A stretch of DNA of 64,000 bases from assembly GCA_034336665.1 (NCBI GenBank), contig CM067592.1:55728473-55792472 (forward strand), read 5' to 3'. A model generated the notes under the pieces. The model ran no database searches and had not been told where the DNA came from. It worked only from the letters and a program-made list of their open reading frames with translations. The position numbers were made by a program, and so were the translations under genes. Shown piece after piece: positions 25,830 to 37,555 of this stretch (position 1 is its first letter; each line of letters starts with the position of its first letter). Source of the DNA: Luscinia megarhynchos (Eukaryota > Chordata > Aves > Passeriformes > Turdidae).

Positions 25830-25920
25830 AGCTGAGTTTGCAAGGCTTTGCAAGTAACAAACCTCAAATTGCAAGTGCTTAGCAGAGGTTTGTCAGCTGG
25901 CAGCTAAATTTGCCAGCGAT
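25830..25920. promoter_or_regulatory. Candidate regulatory cluster: three TTGCAAG motifs and two hairpins
   Basis: TTGCAAG occurs at 25838-25844, 25848-25854 and 25869-25875, that is with start spacings of 10 and 21 bases, about one and two helix turns. It is followed by two small perfect inverted repeats: 9-bp arms at 25857-25865 and 25885-25893, and 7-bp arms at 25896-25902 and 25911-25917. The heptamer is similar to half of a C/EBP site. The regulatory role is inference; only the motifs and spacing are seen. Confidence 0.3.
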
Positions 25921-26067
25921 TCCTGCTGCAACAAAGCCATGTGAGAGAAGGAAGGGCACTGGGGCTTAGCAGGACAGCCTTGCAATTCTTCCTACTGGCA
26001 CCCAAGATGTTTAACTGTGAAAAGAAAAAAACCTCACCCTTCACATCTCCTCGCTAACAAGTAGGAG

Positions 26068-26217
26068 CATGGAGCAGGAGAATAGAAATTGGAGCAGAGA
26101 GAGAAAGACAAACAAGCAGGAGTGACACTAGAGCAAACAGAAGAAACAGAGGAACTGGAAGGAGGTGTTTCAGAGAGACAAGAGCAGCAAGCTGTGAGAA
26201 GCCAGGACAGAATCTGT
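26068..26217 (+). other. Purine-rich strand-asymmetric tract
   Basis: About 150 bases on + dominated by A and G ('ggagcagagagagaaagac'-like). Such sequence is typical of untranslated or enhancer-rich exon sequence, but also arises by drift. Just downstream an ATG at 26229 opens a 59-codon frame to a stop at 26406-26408. Its tenth codon contains GGTAAT, a weak splice-donor look-alike. I recognise no protein. Confidence 0.35.
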
Positions 26218-29200
26218 ACTCTGACAAAATGTTTCTTTGTACCCTCAAAGCTTTGGGTAATATCCTAAAATCCCTGGATTTCTTTAATCCTTTACTTCCC
26301 TCAAGTAGGTATGGAAAATGGGTATCAAGCCTTGTGGGATGTTGTCACTTGCTGCCAGTGTTGGTGGTAGGGCATGTAAGAGAGAGCTGCAACTTGCATT
26401 TGTTTTAGTGTCTGCTGGCATATGTGGCAAAATTACTTTTTGTGATGGAACTCCAATACTTCTCTCTAAAGCTGTCTTCAGAAACACAAAACAAGAATAT
26501 GACTGTGCAATTAAAGGTTGTATCAGAGCATGCATGCAAAAATAGCAAATTAAGATTGGATGGGAATAATCCTGAGAGTAAGAGTCTTCAACTTTAATGT
26601 CTCTACTTTGCACCTTTAATATTTTTAATGACGATTTTGTGTACTCTGTTTTATATATATATTTTAATCTGAAAAATTTGTAGAACTGCTTTAACTGCTT
26701 CATGAACACTTTCCTTTTCTTATCTTTACCTACAGAATCAGGTGGCTGGAATGTCTAATTTTCTGAGTGTGCCTTGCAGAAATATACACAATGAATTAAC
26801 AGATTTTGTTTTCTCAGTTAAATAATTCATAAAATTAAAAGCAGGGTACTGAATTTTCTTTTGATGTGTTTCAGTTGTTTCACATGCCTGTAAGTTTGAA
26901 CACTTTCTTTTTTACTTTTTTTTTTTCCTTCCTCTTTTTTGTTATTTTTACCAGTCTGCCTGCTGCTAATTCTCAGCTTGTGGCAGAGGAACAGAGACAT
27001 GAACATATGCTCCGAAAGAGGGGTTCTTTCACATTTGTATTTCAGAGAGTTTTGTTGCTCCTTGAGCCCAATAACCTCACAAATTAATTCCTTTTGCTTG
27101 CAGTGACATCTGTTGGTGAGGGCAGGGCTGATTAACTGCGGGGCTGGCTTCATTGAGGCATTTAAACACAGCAGATGTTTCTTCTCTCTTCCCACCATCT
27201 TATTTCCAAGAAAGTGGAAATGTTTTTGGAGAATTGATATAAACCTTGTTCACACAGATAAATTAAATCCCTAAATCTGGATATCTACTGCAGCTGCTAA
27301 CTATAGTGCCTAAATGACCACTGGGCCAGGGGTATTAATCACCAAGTCTATAAACACAAGAACAAGCAAGAAATAGGTTTATAAAATCAAAGGATCTTTC
27401 TGGCAAGAAAATACTATTCCTCAGTTACTATGTGTGCACATAATAATTGCTCCCCATATCCTTATAGAACTCCGAGACAAAGGAAAAGAATATGAAAATA
27501 GATACTTCAAAATTTGAACCATAGACTTTATTAAACCAAAGAAAACAGTTTAATTCTTAAGAGTCGCAGCATTTTTACTCTATTTTTTAAATTTACTTTT
27601 TCTCTGATGTTTTGTTACTACACTGAGAAAAAAGTCATATGCTGACTTCCAAGTATTTTTATATTTATCATCCATTGCTGGTTTTAACATTAAAAAAAAA
27701 ATCACTTCTCTACAAACAAATATATGAAAAGTTTTAGAAACTTTCAAAATCTCAGGTAATGCTTTTTATATGTAATTAACTACATGACAGACAACATCTG
27801 GTCTTTACTTTTGAGTCAAAATTTCTTGTTAATCTTGAGCCGCATCATATATTTCCATATTTGCTCCTTTGTCTGTACCCCTTTTGACACAGTTACAACT
27901 ATGGATATATTTTGTCAATGAATACATGACTATCTTTTCAAGGAGCAATCTTTCGAAAGGAAAATGTTATCTAGGACAGTTTCTTAGTTTCAGTTTTGTG
28001 CAGTAAGAGTACCACAGCTTGAGTACATTGAAAAGCATTTCAGTTCATGTACTTTCATTTATACAAGGATAAAGTTTTAATTCTGTCATGTGTTATTCAA
28101 CCCCACCAGTGAGATTTCATCATATATGCGATCTTTTTCTCAATGTGATTTTATTATTTATCTCATAATTTTAATAAGAAGCAATTTCTTTTTTCTGTGA
28201 TTACAGTGATGTAGGACAAGCTGTACAGAGTGGCAGTCTCACATGCTCTGCAGCAGGATGAACTCTCTGAGGCTGTGCTTAAGAGCCCCAGCTGCTATTA
28301 GCTTTCAGCTCACAAGGTAAAGGTGAGGCTTCTAAACACTAGTCAGGTATGTCTTATGGCCCACAGCATGCAACATTAAAAATTGGGATGGGAGGTGGGC
28401 TAAGGAATCAACATTGCCTTAAAAATTTCCCCTGTCTCACGCCTGAAATACTGAGCCTGATACTTTCATTGTTTTCATATCTAAACTCCAGTACACAAAT
28501 AAGAGGGGCTGCACATAGGAAGAATGTGCATGTTCTTTTCACCAAGTGCATTTGGTAAACCATACTGACCACAAAATACAGCTAGACCACTCAAAAGCAG
28601 TTGAGATCTTTGTCAGTCTTCTCCGCTGTTAAACTCTGCTACAAATGACTGACATATGTTAAACTCAAAAGTCAGGAGCAGGGGGTCTGTAAGAGTCTAG
28701 TCATTATTTCAAGAGTGCATAAAAAACAGGGAAGTGACAATGTAACACTCTTACCCTTTAATTTGCTATAGAGAAGTTTGCAGTGAAAGCACCCTAACTA
28801 AAACAAAATACAAACCAATAGTACTAATCCTCCAGTGTGAAAAGTGCTCATCTGTTATTGTAGAGGATTTTCCCTTAAACCAATAGCCCTGATGACTGCT
28901 ACAACATTGTCTAAGTCTCAGTCCACTTGCAGTTATTTGAGCTATGATCTAATTTAATTGATTTAGCTCTAAGTGCATTGGCTGCAAAGGTAGTGGGTGA
29001 CTTCAGGTTACTAATGAAATCAAAGCCCAACTTCTCTTGCAGTATGGATCTGCTTACGACATTGCACAACTATTGAAGATAAAATCTGGCAAAATATGAA
29101 AACGTGATGCCAGGAGAAAGCATGTATGTCCTTTGGGATCATCTTTATAAAATAAGCTGAGTCTTTGACAATCACTTTGTCTACCCCAGCTAAACTTAAC

Positions 29201-32200
29201 TGTGAAAATGCCTAACAGATGGTCAAACATATCAATAAGAGCTGATACAAATTCTAGAAGGAGGTGTTTGTATAAATGTTAAGGTGTTTAAGTTCTGCTG
29301 AAATGAGATATTCACCTTTTCTAAGCAGCCATATTAATGAGGGGGAAAAATGTCTACTGACATCACATAAGCACATCAATAAAAGGAAATCAAAATGACA
29401 GAAAGCTTATTAACAAGCTTACCATCAACATATATCATAATATCTTAATTCATAATGGTGCTCAGCACAAATTTCTCATACTTAAAAGAACTGTTGATTT
29501 TTTCAGTATTATCCTCTTCTCGTGAAGACAGATGTCAGCATATTTTTATGGAGTTCCTTCTGAGCCATTTAGATATTGGGGGGCAAGGGGTGAGTTTTGT
29601 CATTTTAAATGCCACCAGAGTTTGACCTCTGGATTTGATAACTTAATTTACTTTTCTATAAGAAGGAACTGTATCTATTTCTTAATAACTTGAAAATCTC
29701 TACTAAAAGCTTGATACTATAAATAAATTCTAAACTTTTAAAACTATTTTGAAGTCAAGATATAGGCAATATGTGGTGGGTTTTTTGTATGTTTAAGTAG
29801 ACTAGATCAGTAGATTCCTCTATAAGGGGTTCCAGGGTTTCTATCTCTCCCTGTGCTCTTGTTGCAGGGGCTGTTCTCATGGTTTTGCAGCTACTTGTTG
29901 CAAAAAACTTAGGGGACAGTTTGCATGAAATTTCTTTGTGAGAGTTCCAAGGCTCTGAATATTCTCCCTGAAAAAATAGAGTGGTTTGGTTATATATTTT
30001 CAGAGTAGAAGTTTGAAAAAATTAAGTTATGGTAAAACAGGAAGAAAGATACATAAACCACTTTGTAACTCAATTTTGGATTTAATACATCTTAAAATTA
30101 TGCTGTTACACTTGTTATGTTTTAATTCAGCAATTGTCAAGAAACTGAAAAATTGGTGTTTACTAATTCCTTTCCTTTGTCAGCAGAATATGAAAGCATT
30201 CCCATTTTTTGAAGCCTGAAAACGTCTTTGACATTTTCAAGATATTTTGAAAGCATTTCAAATCCACGGTGCATTTTGGTCATGCTTCTTACTTACAAGT
30301 CCACAATCTCAAATTTCATTGATAAATGCAATGCCTAAAAAGATAATAATTCCTTTTTATATTACATAGCCAAAAAAGAAAGAGTTGCTCCCATCAAGCA
30401 AGACAGATGAAGCAAGAGATAAGCATATCAATATGTCCTATTCCCAAAGGTCATTTTGCCACCAAAACAGACCAGAAGGTGTGAATAAGCACCTATTATA
30501 ACTTTTTTTTGCCTGATAAGATGATACAGAGATATTTCTGTTGACTAAATGTCACCACTTGCTTGCAGAGAGGGAGAGAAAGGGAGCACTCCATAAGACT
30601 CATAAACTAGTTGTTGTGCACTTTTTATGAAAAAGCTTAATAAACAGAGCTGTTTAAGCTTTTCAGGCTGTCAAAATTAGTTTTCAAACATCACATTATA
30701 ATTTCTCTTTTAAATTATATAATTAATTCGGTACCCATATTAGTTTTTTTCAAAGATACATTCTTAAATATAATTGATTTAATTTTACTTTTCTCATTAT
30801 TTAAGTAGAAAAAGTCAATCATATGTTAGTTTCAGCTGTAAAATATGCAGTATAATTATGAATGCAATTACAGCATAGTTGAGGAAACACAAGAAATTAA
30901 ACATCATCTGTACCTAAACTTCAACAATATTTTCAGGCGCATCAATCTACAGGAGGAAGGGGCTAAGGACTTCTGTAGTCACCAGAATAAACCAGTGTTA
31001 GGAGAGCTTAAATCCAGCATGAAGTTTTTCCCCTGAGACATTAATATTTTGCTCTTGAAAGTGTGCATAATAATTACAATATCCTTAATTCCATAAAATT
31101 ATTTAAAATTCAATGATTTATGAAAAAAAGTGTATTTAACTTAAATCATGCTACTAAATTCCACTGTGGCCCATAGGATGTGAGCAAGCATTTAGTTTTA
31201 TTAGTTAATAGTTCTCAATTAAGTCATTTGAGACTGTTATCTAACATTTTGTTAGTAAGGACAGAAGGAAAGAAAAAGCAAAGCTGCTTCTAAGGTGCCC
31301 AAGACCAGTAATTTTTGTTACTTTCATTCTACATGGCTTAAATGTCTTGTAAGATAAAGGCCTGCAAAAATTAACAACACTACAGTAAGAAAGCATTGAT
31401 TATATCTTGCACAATCTTTTTAGGAAGTGCTGTTTTGCAGCTGATCAAACCAAAATTAAAGTGCATTATATATGAACTAGCAGCAAGTTTTCAATACATT
31501 AGTACATTTGAGATGAAAAAATATTCCAATTTACCCAAGGAGTATAAAGGAAGTGAGACCAAGGCTGCCATATTTTGGGTTTGCCCCTACAGCTGAGGCA
31601 ATTCTAGTTCTCAGAAAAAAATCAAGGCAATAAGGGCATGAGGCCAACATAACTCCTCTCCCATTAGAGTGGAAATACTCTCACCTCCAGGATGTCTCAT
31701 TTCCTAGACAGGAAATCTTGAATAAAAAAAGCCCTTGTGGTAGCTCTACTGAAATTTCACATTAAAAAAAAAAATTAAAAAAATAAAAATCAGAAAGAGT
31801 ATTTGTCTCTGGAATCTTATAAGAACAATGTTTCTCAGAAGAAGTTGGCACAACCCAATGAATACACCCACTGTTTATACAGGTGGGCTCCTGCTGCCTT
31901 TGGCAGGGAGAGGAGGGACACTCTCTCTCACACCAGTTCTGATGAATTCTGGTTCTTTTCAGGTTTACTGGGGGAGGAAATTTGAGAATCAGATCAGGAA
32001 ACTTTTGTTTGTCAATCAGTGTGAGACATTAAATAGATCATTTGTCAGCAATTCAGATACTCAGAGACTTTGCTAAGGGAAAATGCAAAACTGAAAAACT
32101 GTGAAGCATCTGAGAAGCATAGAAACAGTTTTACTTTGTGTTGTGATAACATTTAATTGGCATAAATTCTTGAGGCACAGCAATAATTCAAATTTCACAA

Positions 32201-32254
32201 AAATTCAGCTGTTATCTCAGGAATAAGGCATGTTGTTCTACAAAGCTTTCCCCC
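26218..32254. other. Non-coding AT-rich DNA
   Basis: About 6 kb without a recognised gene or transposon. Frames of 123 and 141 codons on - (26827-27198, 26284-26709) show no familiar domain. Short A-rich sequence lies at about 31764-31790. The segment 28200-28330 is less AT-rich and looks compositionally like conserved or exonic sequence, but matches nothing I know. Confidence 0.5.
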
Positions 32255-32255
32255 G

Positions 32256-32292
<37 letters not shown>
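32255..32292. repeat. (CT)n microsatellite
   Basis: About 38 bases of CT repeats with one TTT interruption near 32278-32280. Likely length-polymorphic between individuals. Polypurine-polypyrimidine mirror symmetry could allow triplex DNA. Confidence 0.95.
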
Positions 32293-33739
32293 GACACTCT
32301 CCTCCCTAACAATTGCCACTTGGAAATTTAACTGAGAACAGCTAGCTCTTAGCATGACATGCTAACAGAGAAACATGAAAGCAGCATCAAACCTCTCTAA
32401 CAAGGAACAATACTTTGGCACTTAATCCTAGGTCTTCTACCACATCTGCACAAAGCAGAGTAATGCTTACAGTGTTTTTTATAAATTCATGACCTGGTCC
32501 CATTTTATCATAACTCAGTTTGCTCATTTCCAGGACACATTACTCACAACAAAGAACTAAGATTGTGCAATATAAGTTATTTCCAGCAATCCAAATTTGA
32601 ATGAGGCAAACTTGTCTTCTTTCAGTTTCCATATATGTAGGTTTGGATTCTACTTGCTTTTTCTCTCCTTGCTCTTCTGAAAAGTATTTCTGGCAAGACT
32701 AGAGGTTCTTGAACCTGTCAAGACACTTAGTCTGAGCAATTTGCTCAGAAAAGGCAGAACAGAGCAAAGATCCAGCAGCTAATGTCATAGCCAAGGTCGA
32801 TGATACTGAACTGGAAGTCTCATTAAATAATAAAGGACAATGTAAAAAGCAATCAGATTCAAAATTACTATAGTCATTTATGTACCTGCATAATAGATTG
32901 CAAATGGACTTCACTGCAGACTCAAATGCATTGAGGTAATTTCTAGAACAAAGGAGTATAAGATATGAAAAAAATAATAACACATGTAATAAACCAACAA
33001 AGATATAGATTTCAAGTATAGGAAAAGCTGTACTAAAAAATACCAGGCTGTCAGTTTCAATGAAGAAAACAGCCAGGAATATTTGTTGGAGAAAAGTTTC
33101 ATATAATAAATCCTACAAAGGGCATACAGTTCTTCTCACAAGAATGCAGTTATCTGTCTAATCATCACAGCTTCCTTGATTCATGATATAACAAAACACA
33201 GAAACTAGAAGTTATTCCTGCTGGAGAAGAAGAAGAAGATTTTATAAGGTCCTAATTTCATGCTTTTGGAAGTGTAAAGGGATTGATAATATTGATCCCT
33301 GCTGCACTTAGCAGTTATACTTCTGCCTTGGAGAAGTTTGCAATCTCAAGAGTAGTAAATCATTAAATTTTATCAAAGGCCCTCAGGTAAGTAGAAAGCA
33401 AGATCCTGGATGTGCTTATTGTTTATTTTTCAGGATAAAAGATAACCAGAGGGTAGACTTAGTAGCTAGAAACATTTAGGACAATTCCAAATTTACCACT
33501 AAAAATTTCCACCAGCTTTACTCTCTGCTGACACTTGGGTTGCAGTCTCTGAAGTTCTGGAGAGATTTACATGTGGAGTTATGCCACACTTGTGTAACAC
33601 TCTACCTCTAGTCATGGGGCAGATACCACAGGAACATTTTCCAGGGAAGTCCCTATAGACTGTTCTATGCAGACACGGGTTATAAGATTATTCTTTCCTT
33701 TAAAAAAAGAGAAACTTCCAATGTCTTCATCATTTTAGA
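32293..33739. other. Non-coding AT-rich DNA
   Basis: I see no gene or recognised transposon. A short GAA repeat lies near 33226-33238. Confidence 0.5.
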
Positions 33740-33796
33740 TTTTTAAAATCCTACTTGATCATCATTTTAGATGATAATCAGGTAGGATTTCAAAAA
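33740..33796. repeat. Near-perfect 57-nt inverted repeat (hairpin)
   Basis: Arms 33746-33765 and 33771-33790 pair over 20 positions with one T-G wobble and one mismatch (33760 against 33776), leaving a 5-base loop (tttag). Past one mismatch (33745/33791) five more T-A pairs extend the stem to 33740/33796. This is the strongest hairpin I found in the window. It could be a remnant of a small inverted-repeat element, a product of template switching, or an RNA hairpin if transcribed. It is shorter than a usual microRNA precursor. Confidence 0.85.
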
Positions 33797-35640
33797 ATGG
33801 TTTGCAATTAGAGGGCTGCAGTCAGGATGAAGTGATAACTTAAAAATAGGGGCAAGGGTTGCAGCCAAGATTACATCTTTAATGTGCCATGGGAAAATTA
33901 ATAAAATTGGGGCAAAGAAGGGCAGGCTTGAAAATAGTAGACTAGGAATCATTCTGAATAAATTATTTTGGTTATTTGGATGGACACCATGGGGCAATTA
34001 TGTGTTCTAGAAGAAGGACAGCAAAAGAGTCAACAAACAAATCAGTGCATATTTTATAAAATATTCAGGAGCATCTTTTTTCTTTATTTGGAAGTCAGAA
34101 GCAGTACTTCTGTGGTTAACCCAATCAAATTGCACCCTGCTGCCTTTCCCTAATTGCTGTCTTTCAAGTTGCTTTCAGTTTGAATGCCGAATAGCAGGAT
34201 CTAGAATTTGAATTAATTTTCCAAAAACCTAACATTAGGTAAGATTATGGCAGGTAAAATGCACTTTAGAAATGTGGGGTTTGCGCCAGTTTGACAGAGG
34301 ATTGAGCTCTGCTACCAGCAGCTGGAATAAGAATAATTTTGTTTCAAGTCTAAAATGAGACTGCTAAGAGAAAGAGATCTTCTGATACATCAACTTCTTA
34401 CAGCCATGCAGTATTAATTGTTTTCTTTTTTTCTTGTTGGATATCAAGTTTCCTCTTTGCAAACCACCTAATCATCAGTGGAAATCCTCTCTGCATTGGC
34501 ATGGGGCTTTGTAAGGTGGACATGACCTTTCCTGGATTAGTGGTGGAGTCTTGTGCCTCCACTGATCTTATATTAGGTAGAATGAAGTCGTTGTCTAAAA
34601 CTAGGCAACAAGCTTGTATTCAATTACTGAATATGCTGATGATTTTTTTTTTTTCTTTTTCTAAAGTGTTTTTGGAACAGCTGCTTGCTAGACTGGTAGA
34701 TTAGGTGGGGACATTTTTGTTGTGTCTCCTTCAAGGTTTACTGGCCACTCCATTATCTGTAGCTCTCTAAAGATACTAAATATTTAGGTGTGTGTACTAT
34801 ATATTTAGGTGAGTGTAATAAGTCAAGTAAGGAAGTACTCATGGGGAGGTTTTTTGAAGATTCTGAAATAGAATGTATCAGCAGTAAGCTTATATATGTA
34901 GGAAAACTACATGTGTTTGCCTGTAGTTACATTTGATCTTAATTCATGATATTATGAGACAATAAAACTATATTAGTACTTTCTTGGAATATAACAGTCT
35001 TTTTTCTTTGCTGTTCATGATATTTCTTTTCCTAATTCTTATATATAATGACAAAAGATGAACAGTTATAAAGGGTAAAATCCCAGTCCTTTAAAAATAT
35101 TTTATTAAAGCATTTCATTCTTGGATTATGCTGGTTATATTTTGGGTAAATATTCCTTAGGCCCATAGTAAATATTCTTTTTCTTGTAAAGACCTTCTCC
35201 CCCCTTTTTAATAACGGTAAGATTTGCTAAGACTTAACTGTCTGAACCAGTATTATAACCATATCAATTCAAGACAAAAAAGTAAAATAATAACTGTCTC
35301 AGCTTTTCAGATATAGTGTTACACCTCTGGCACCTGTTCAAGTTCAAACAAGAAATCCACTTTTTTTATAAAAACTATGAACAATCATTCTGCTAGCCAT
35401 CAGCTCTAAGAAGTGGAAGAGAGTCATAATTCATAACTCTAAAAATAATTTTGGTATCTAAACACTAATTTACTTTTATTTTAACAAGTGAAGTAAGTGT
35501 TCTACTTCTTAATTGCCATTAATTCTTCTTAGAATAAATGAAGCATAGAAACATATTTTTTGAAAATATTATATAGATTGCATTAATGCAACTATGAATG
35601 GCAAGGGAAGTGTCTGAGTAACTCAAAATGTGCAAGGACA
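33797..35640. other. Non-coding AT-rich DNA
   Basis: No gene or transposon recognised. It contains one short tandem duplication, listed separately. Confidence 0.5.
34775..34816 (+). repeat. 21-bp tandem duplication
   Basis: Two head-to-tail units of 21 bases at 34775-34795 and 34796-34816 (actaaatatttaggtgtgtg-type) differ at only two positions. Probably a local replication-slippage duplication. Confidence 0.9.
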
Positions 35641-36043
35641 GACACAGGGATCTGGAGCTGTTTAGTCTGGAAGAAGGAATGGAGGCTCAGGGGGAAGTTT
35701 ATCACTCCCTACAACTACCTGAAAGGATGTTCTAGCCAAGTGGAAGTTGGTCTGCACTCCCAGATTACAAGTTATAGCACGATAGGAAATGGCCTCAAGT
35801 TGCACCTGGGGGGTTTAGATTGGCTTTTGGTATAAATTTCTTCAGTGAAAGGCCTGTCAAGCATTGTAACAGGCTGCCCAGGAACGTGGTGGAGCGACCA
35901 TGCCTGGCTGTGTTTAAAAGATGTGAAGATGTGGCACGGAGGGATGTGGTTTAGTTCTGGACTTGGAGGTGCTGGGCTAATGGGTGGGCTTGATGATTAG
36001 AGGTCTTTTCCAACCTAAATCATTATGCTGTACCATGACACTA
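35641..36043 (+). mobile_element. CR1 LINE 3' end, + orientation
   Basis: Readable CR1 blocks in order: 'gatctggagctgtttagtct', 'cctacaactacctgaaagga', 'aaatggcctcaagttgcacc', 'aatttcttcagtgaaagg', 'caggctgcccaggaacgtgg' and 'aggtcttttccaacctaaat'. The piece ends in a decayed tail near 36043. This is the same CR1 subfamily as the piece at 20601-20930 but in the opposite direction. Only the end of ORF2 and the 3' untranslated region are present, 5'-truncated near 35641. Many substitutions make it inactive. Confidence 0.95.
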
Positions 36044-37423
36044 TTTTTTCCTAGTGACCACTGCTTTCAGAACTAGATTCATGGATGGAAATAAACTGTT
36101 TGAATGGATGTTCTTTGTGTCAGCAGAGGGTTTATGTCCATGATGCTTGAAGAAGAGAGGTCTTGCAAAGATTTTTTTTGGTAAAGGAGAAGGAAAAAAT
36201 TAAGCATGGGGGCTCCATTTGAATGAAGAGATAATTTGATAACTATCTAGTACTAACTCTGAAAATGGATTTCCATATAAATTGCTGTTGTGTATTTATT
36301 TTTATATAATAATAAAATAGCTATAGCAAAACAGAGAACCAACTAAAAATCAGTGAAAAAATTTGATTCAAAACAAGAGTAAGAAACTCTTCACTAACAT
36401 TAAGATTCTGGTTTCTGGTTTATCAATCACCCTTTCCAGTTCCTCAGCTTCAGAAAACTCTTTCCTTTGACCTCAAATCATCATGATGTCTTTGCATCTA
36501 GACTTCTTGAATATGGGCTTGTAGGGGTCTTGTTCAGAGCTAGCTAGGAATATTATTGTGTTTTGTCTAGAATGGAAGAGTTACAGGCCTTAAGTTCTTA
36601 GAAACAGTGTTTGAAGTTTCCAGATTGTTTCATGTTCCATGAGCTATAAATCAGCATGATTTCACAGATTTCACAGTGAATCATCATTATTTCTTTTTTC
36701 TCAGTTTTTTTTTTATTGTTTTGTGATTTTGTTGTTGTTGTTGTTTTGAAATTTTTGTTTATTTTTGTTTGTTCAAGTGTTTTGAGCTATCTTGTAGCAA
36801 TGAAAGACAGAGAGATCCAACCTCTGTGTACCAGGTACCAGGGATCACCACAGTACACTAAGTATGACTTCATACAAAAAAATACTATGACTGAAATAAG
36901 CTTAATCATCCATCTAACCCACAGTGTTCTCTGCTAGTACAAAGTACATCACTTTGTTGAAACTGATAAAACAGTGATTATTTACACCAATCAGTGACAT
37001 TTACCCTGTATCTAAATGTTTATCATATCAGAGATTAAAAGAAATCCCACATTCAGAGGCTGTAGCTTTTTTTAAAATTGTTTAACTAGAATAATCTTCC
37101 AATTTGAGCTTTTTGGTGAAGGGAGATGATCAAAGTCTTAGTCTACAATCTCTTGAAGACCTATAACCCTAGCTGCCCATGACTGCTTTTTTTAAACCCT
37201 TGAAACCTGTATCAAGCACTCATGACAACTAATTATGTTTTCTTTATTTTTTCCTGTCATTAGTAAGTAGTTGTGGGACATTTATTTTGAAATGTTGACC
37301 TTCGATATGAAACAGAATCCCAAAAAAATGACTTTTTGAGAGTAAGTCGAATATTAGCTATAAGAGACTCTTGAGATGATGAAAACCAACTGTATATATT
37401 AGCAAGAATACAAAGAGTGGGTG
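36044..37423. other. Non-coding AT-rich DNA with a short GTT repeat
   Basis: No gene seen. A T-run followed by (GTT)5 lies at about 36706-36746. Confidence 0.5.
36731..36746 (+). repeat. (GTT)5 microsatellite
   Basis: Five perfect GTT units inside a T-rich, G-interrupted stretch of about 90 bases. Compositionally it is a smaller cousin of the G/T-rich tracts elsewhere in the window. Confidence 0.85.
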
Positions 37424-37555
37424 ATAGGAATCGTAGAACTGTCCCTTGAAAGGGACTTCAGGAGATCAGGTACAACTTTTCATGGGTAATGTAGTCTAGA
37501 TGGGATTATCTGCCACTCTGTTCAACTGAGTCTTGGAAAACACCAGAAGCATGAT
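37424..37555 (-). mobile_element. Short old CR1 3' fragment, - orientation
   Basis: The + strand reads 'ggaatcgtagaactgtccc', then 'gaaagggacttcaggagatc', and further on 'tgttcaactgagtcttgg' with 'aaaacaccag'. These are the complement of the 3' end of an older CR1 type. Only the untranslated tail is present. Divergence is high, so the upper edge is uncertain. Confidence 0.75.

Noticed and set aside
26284..26709. 141-codon frame on - as a gene
   Set aside because: No recognisable domain. Mixed hydrophobic and basic composition as expected from random AT-rich DNA.
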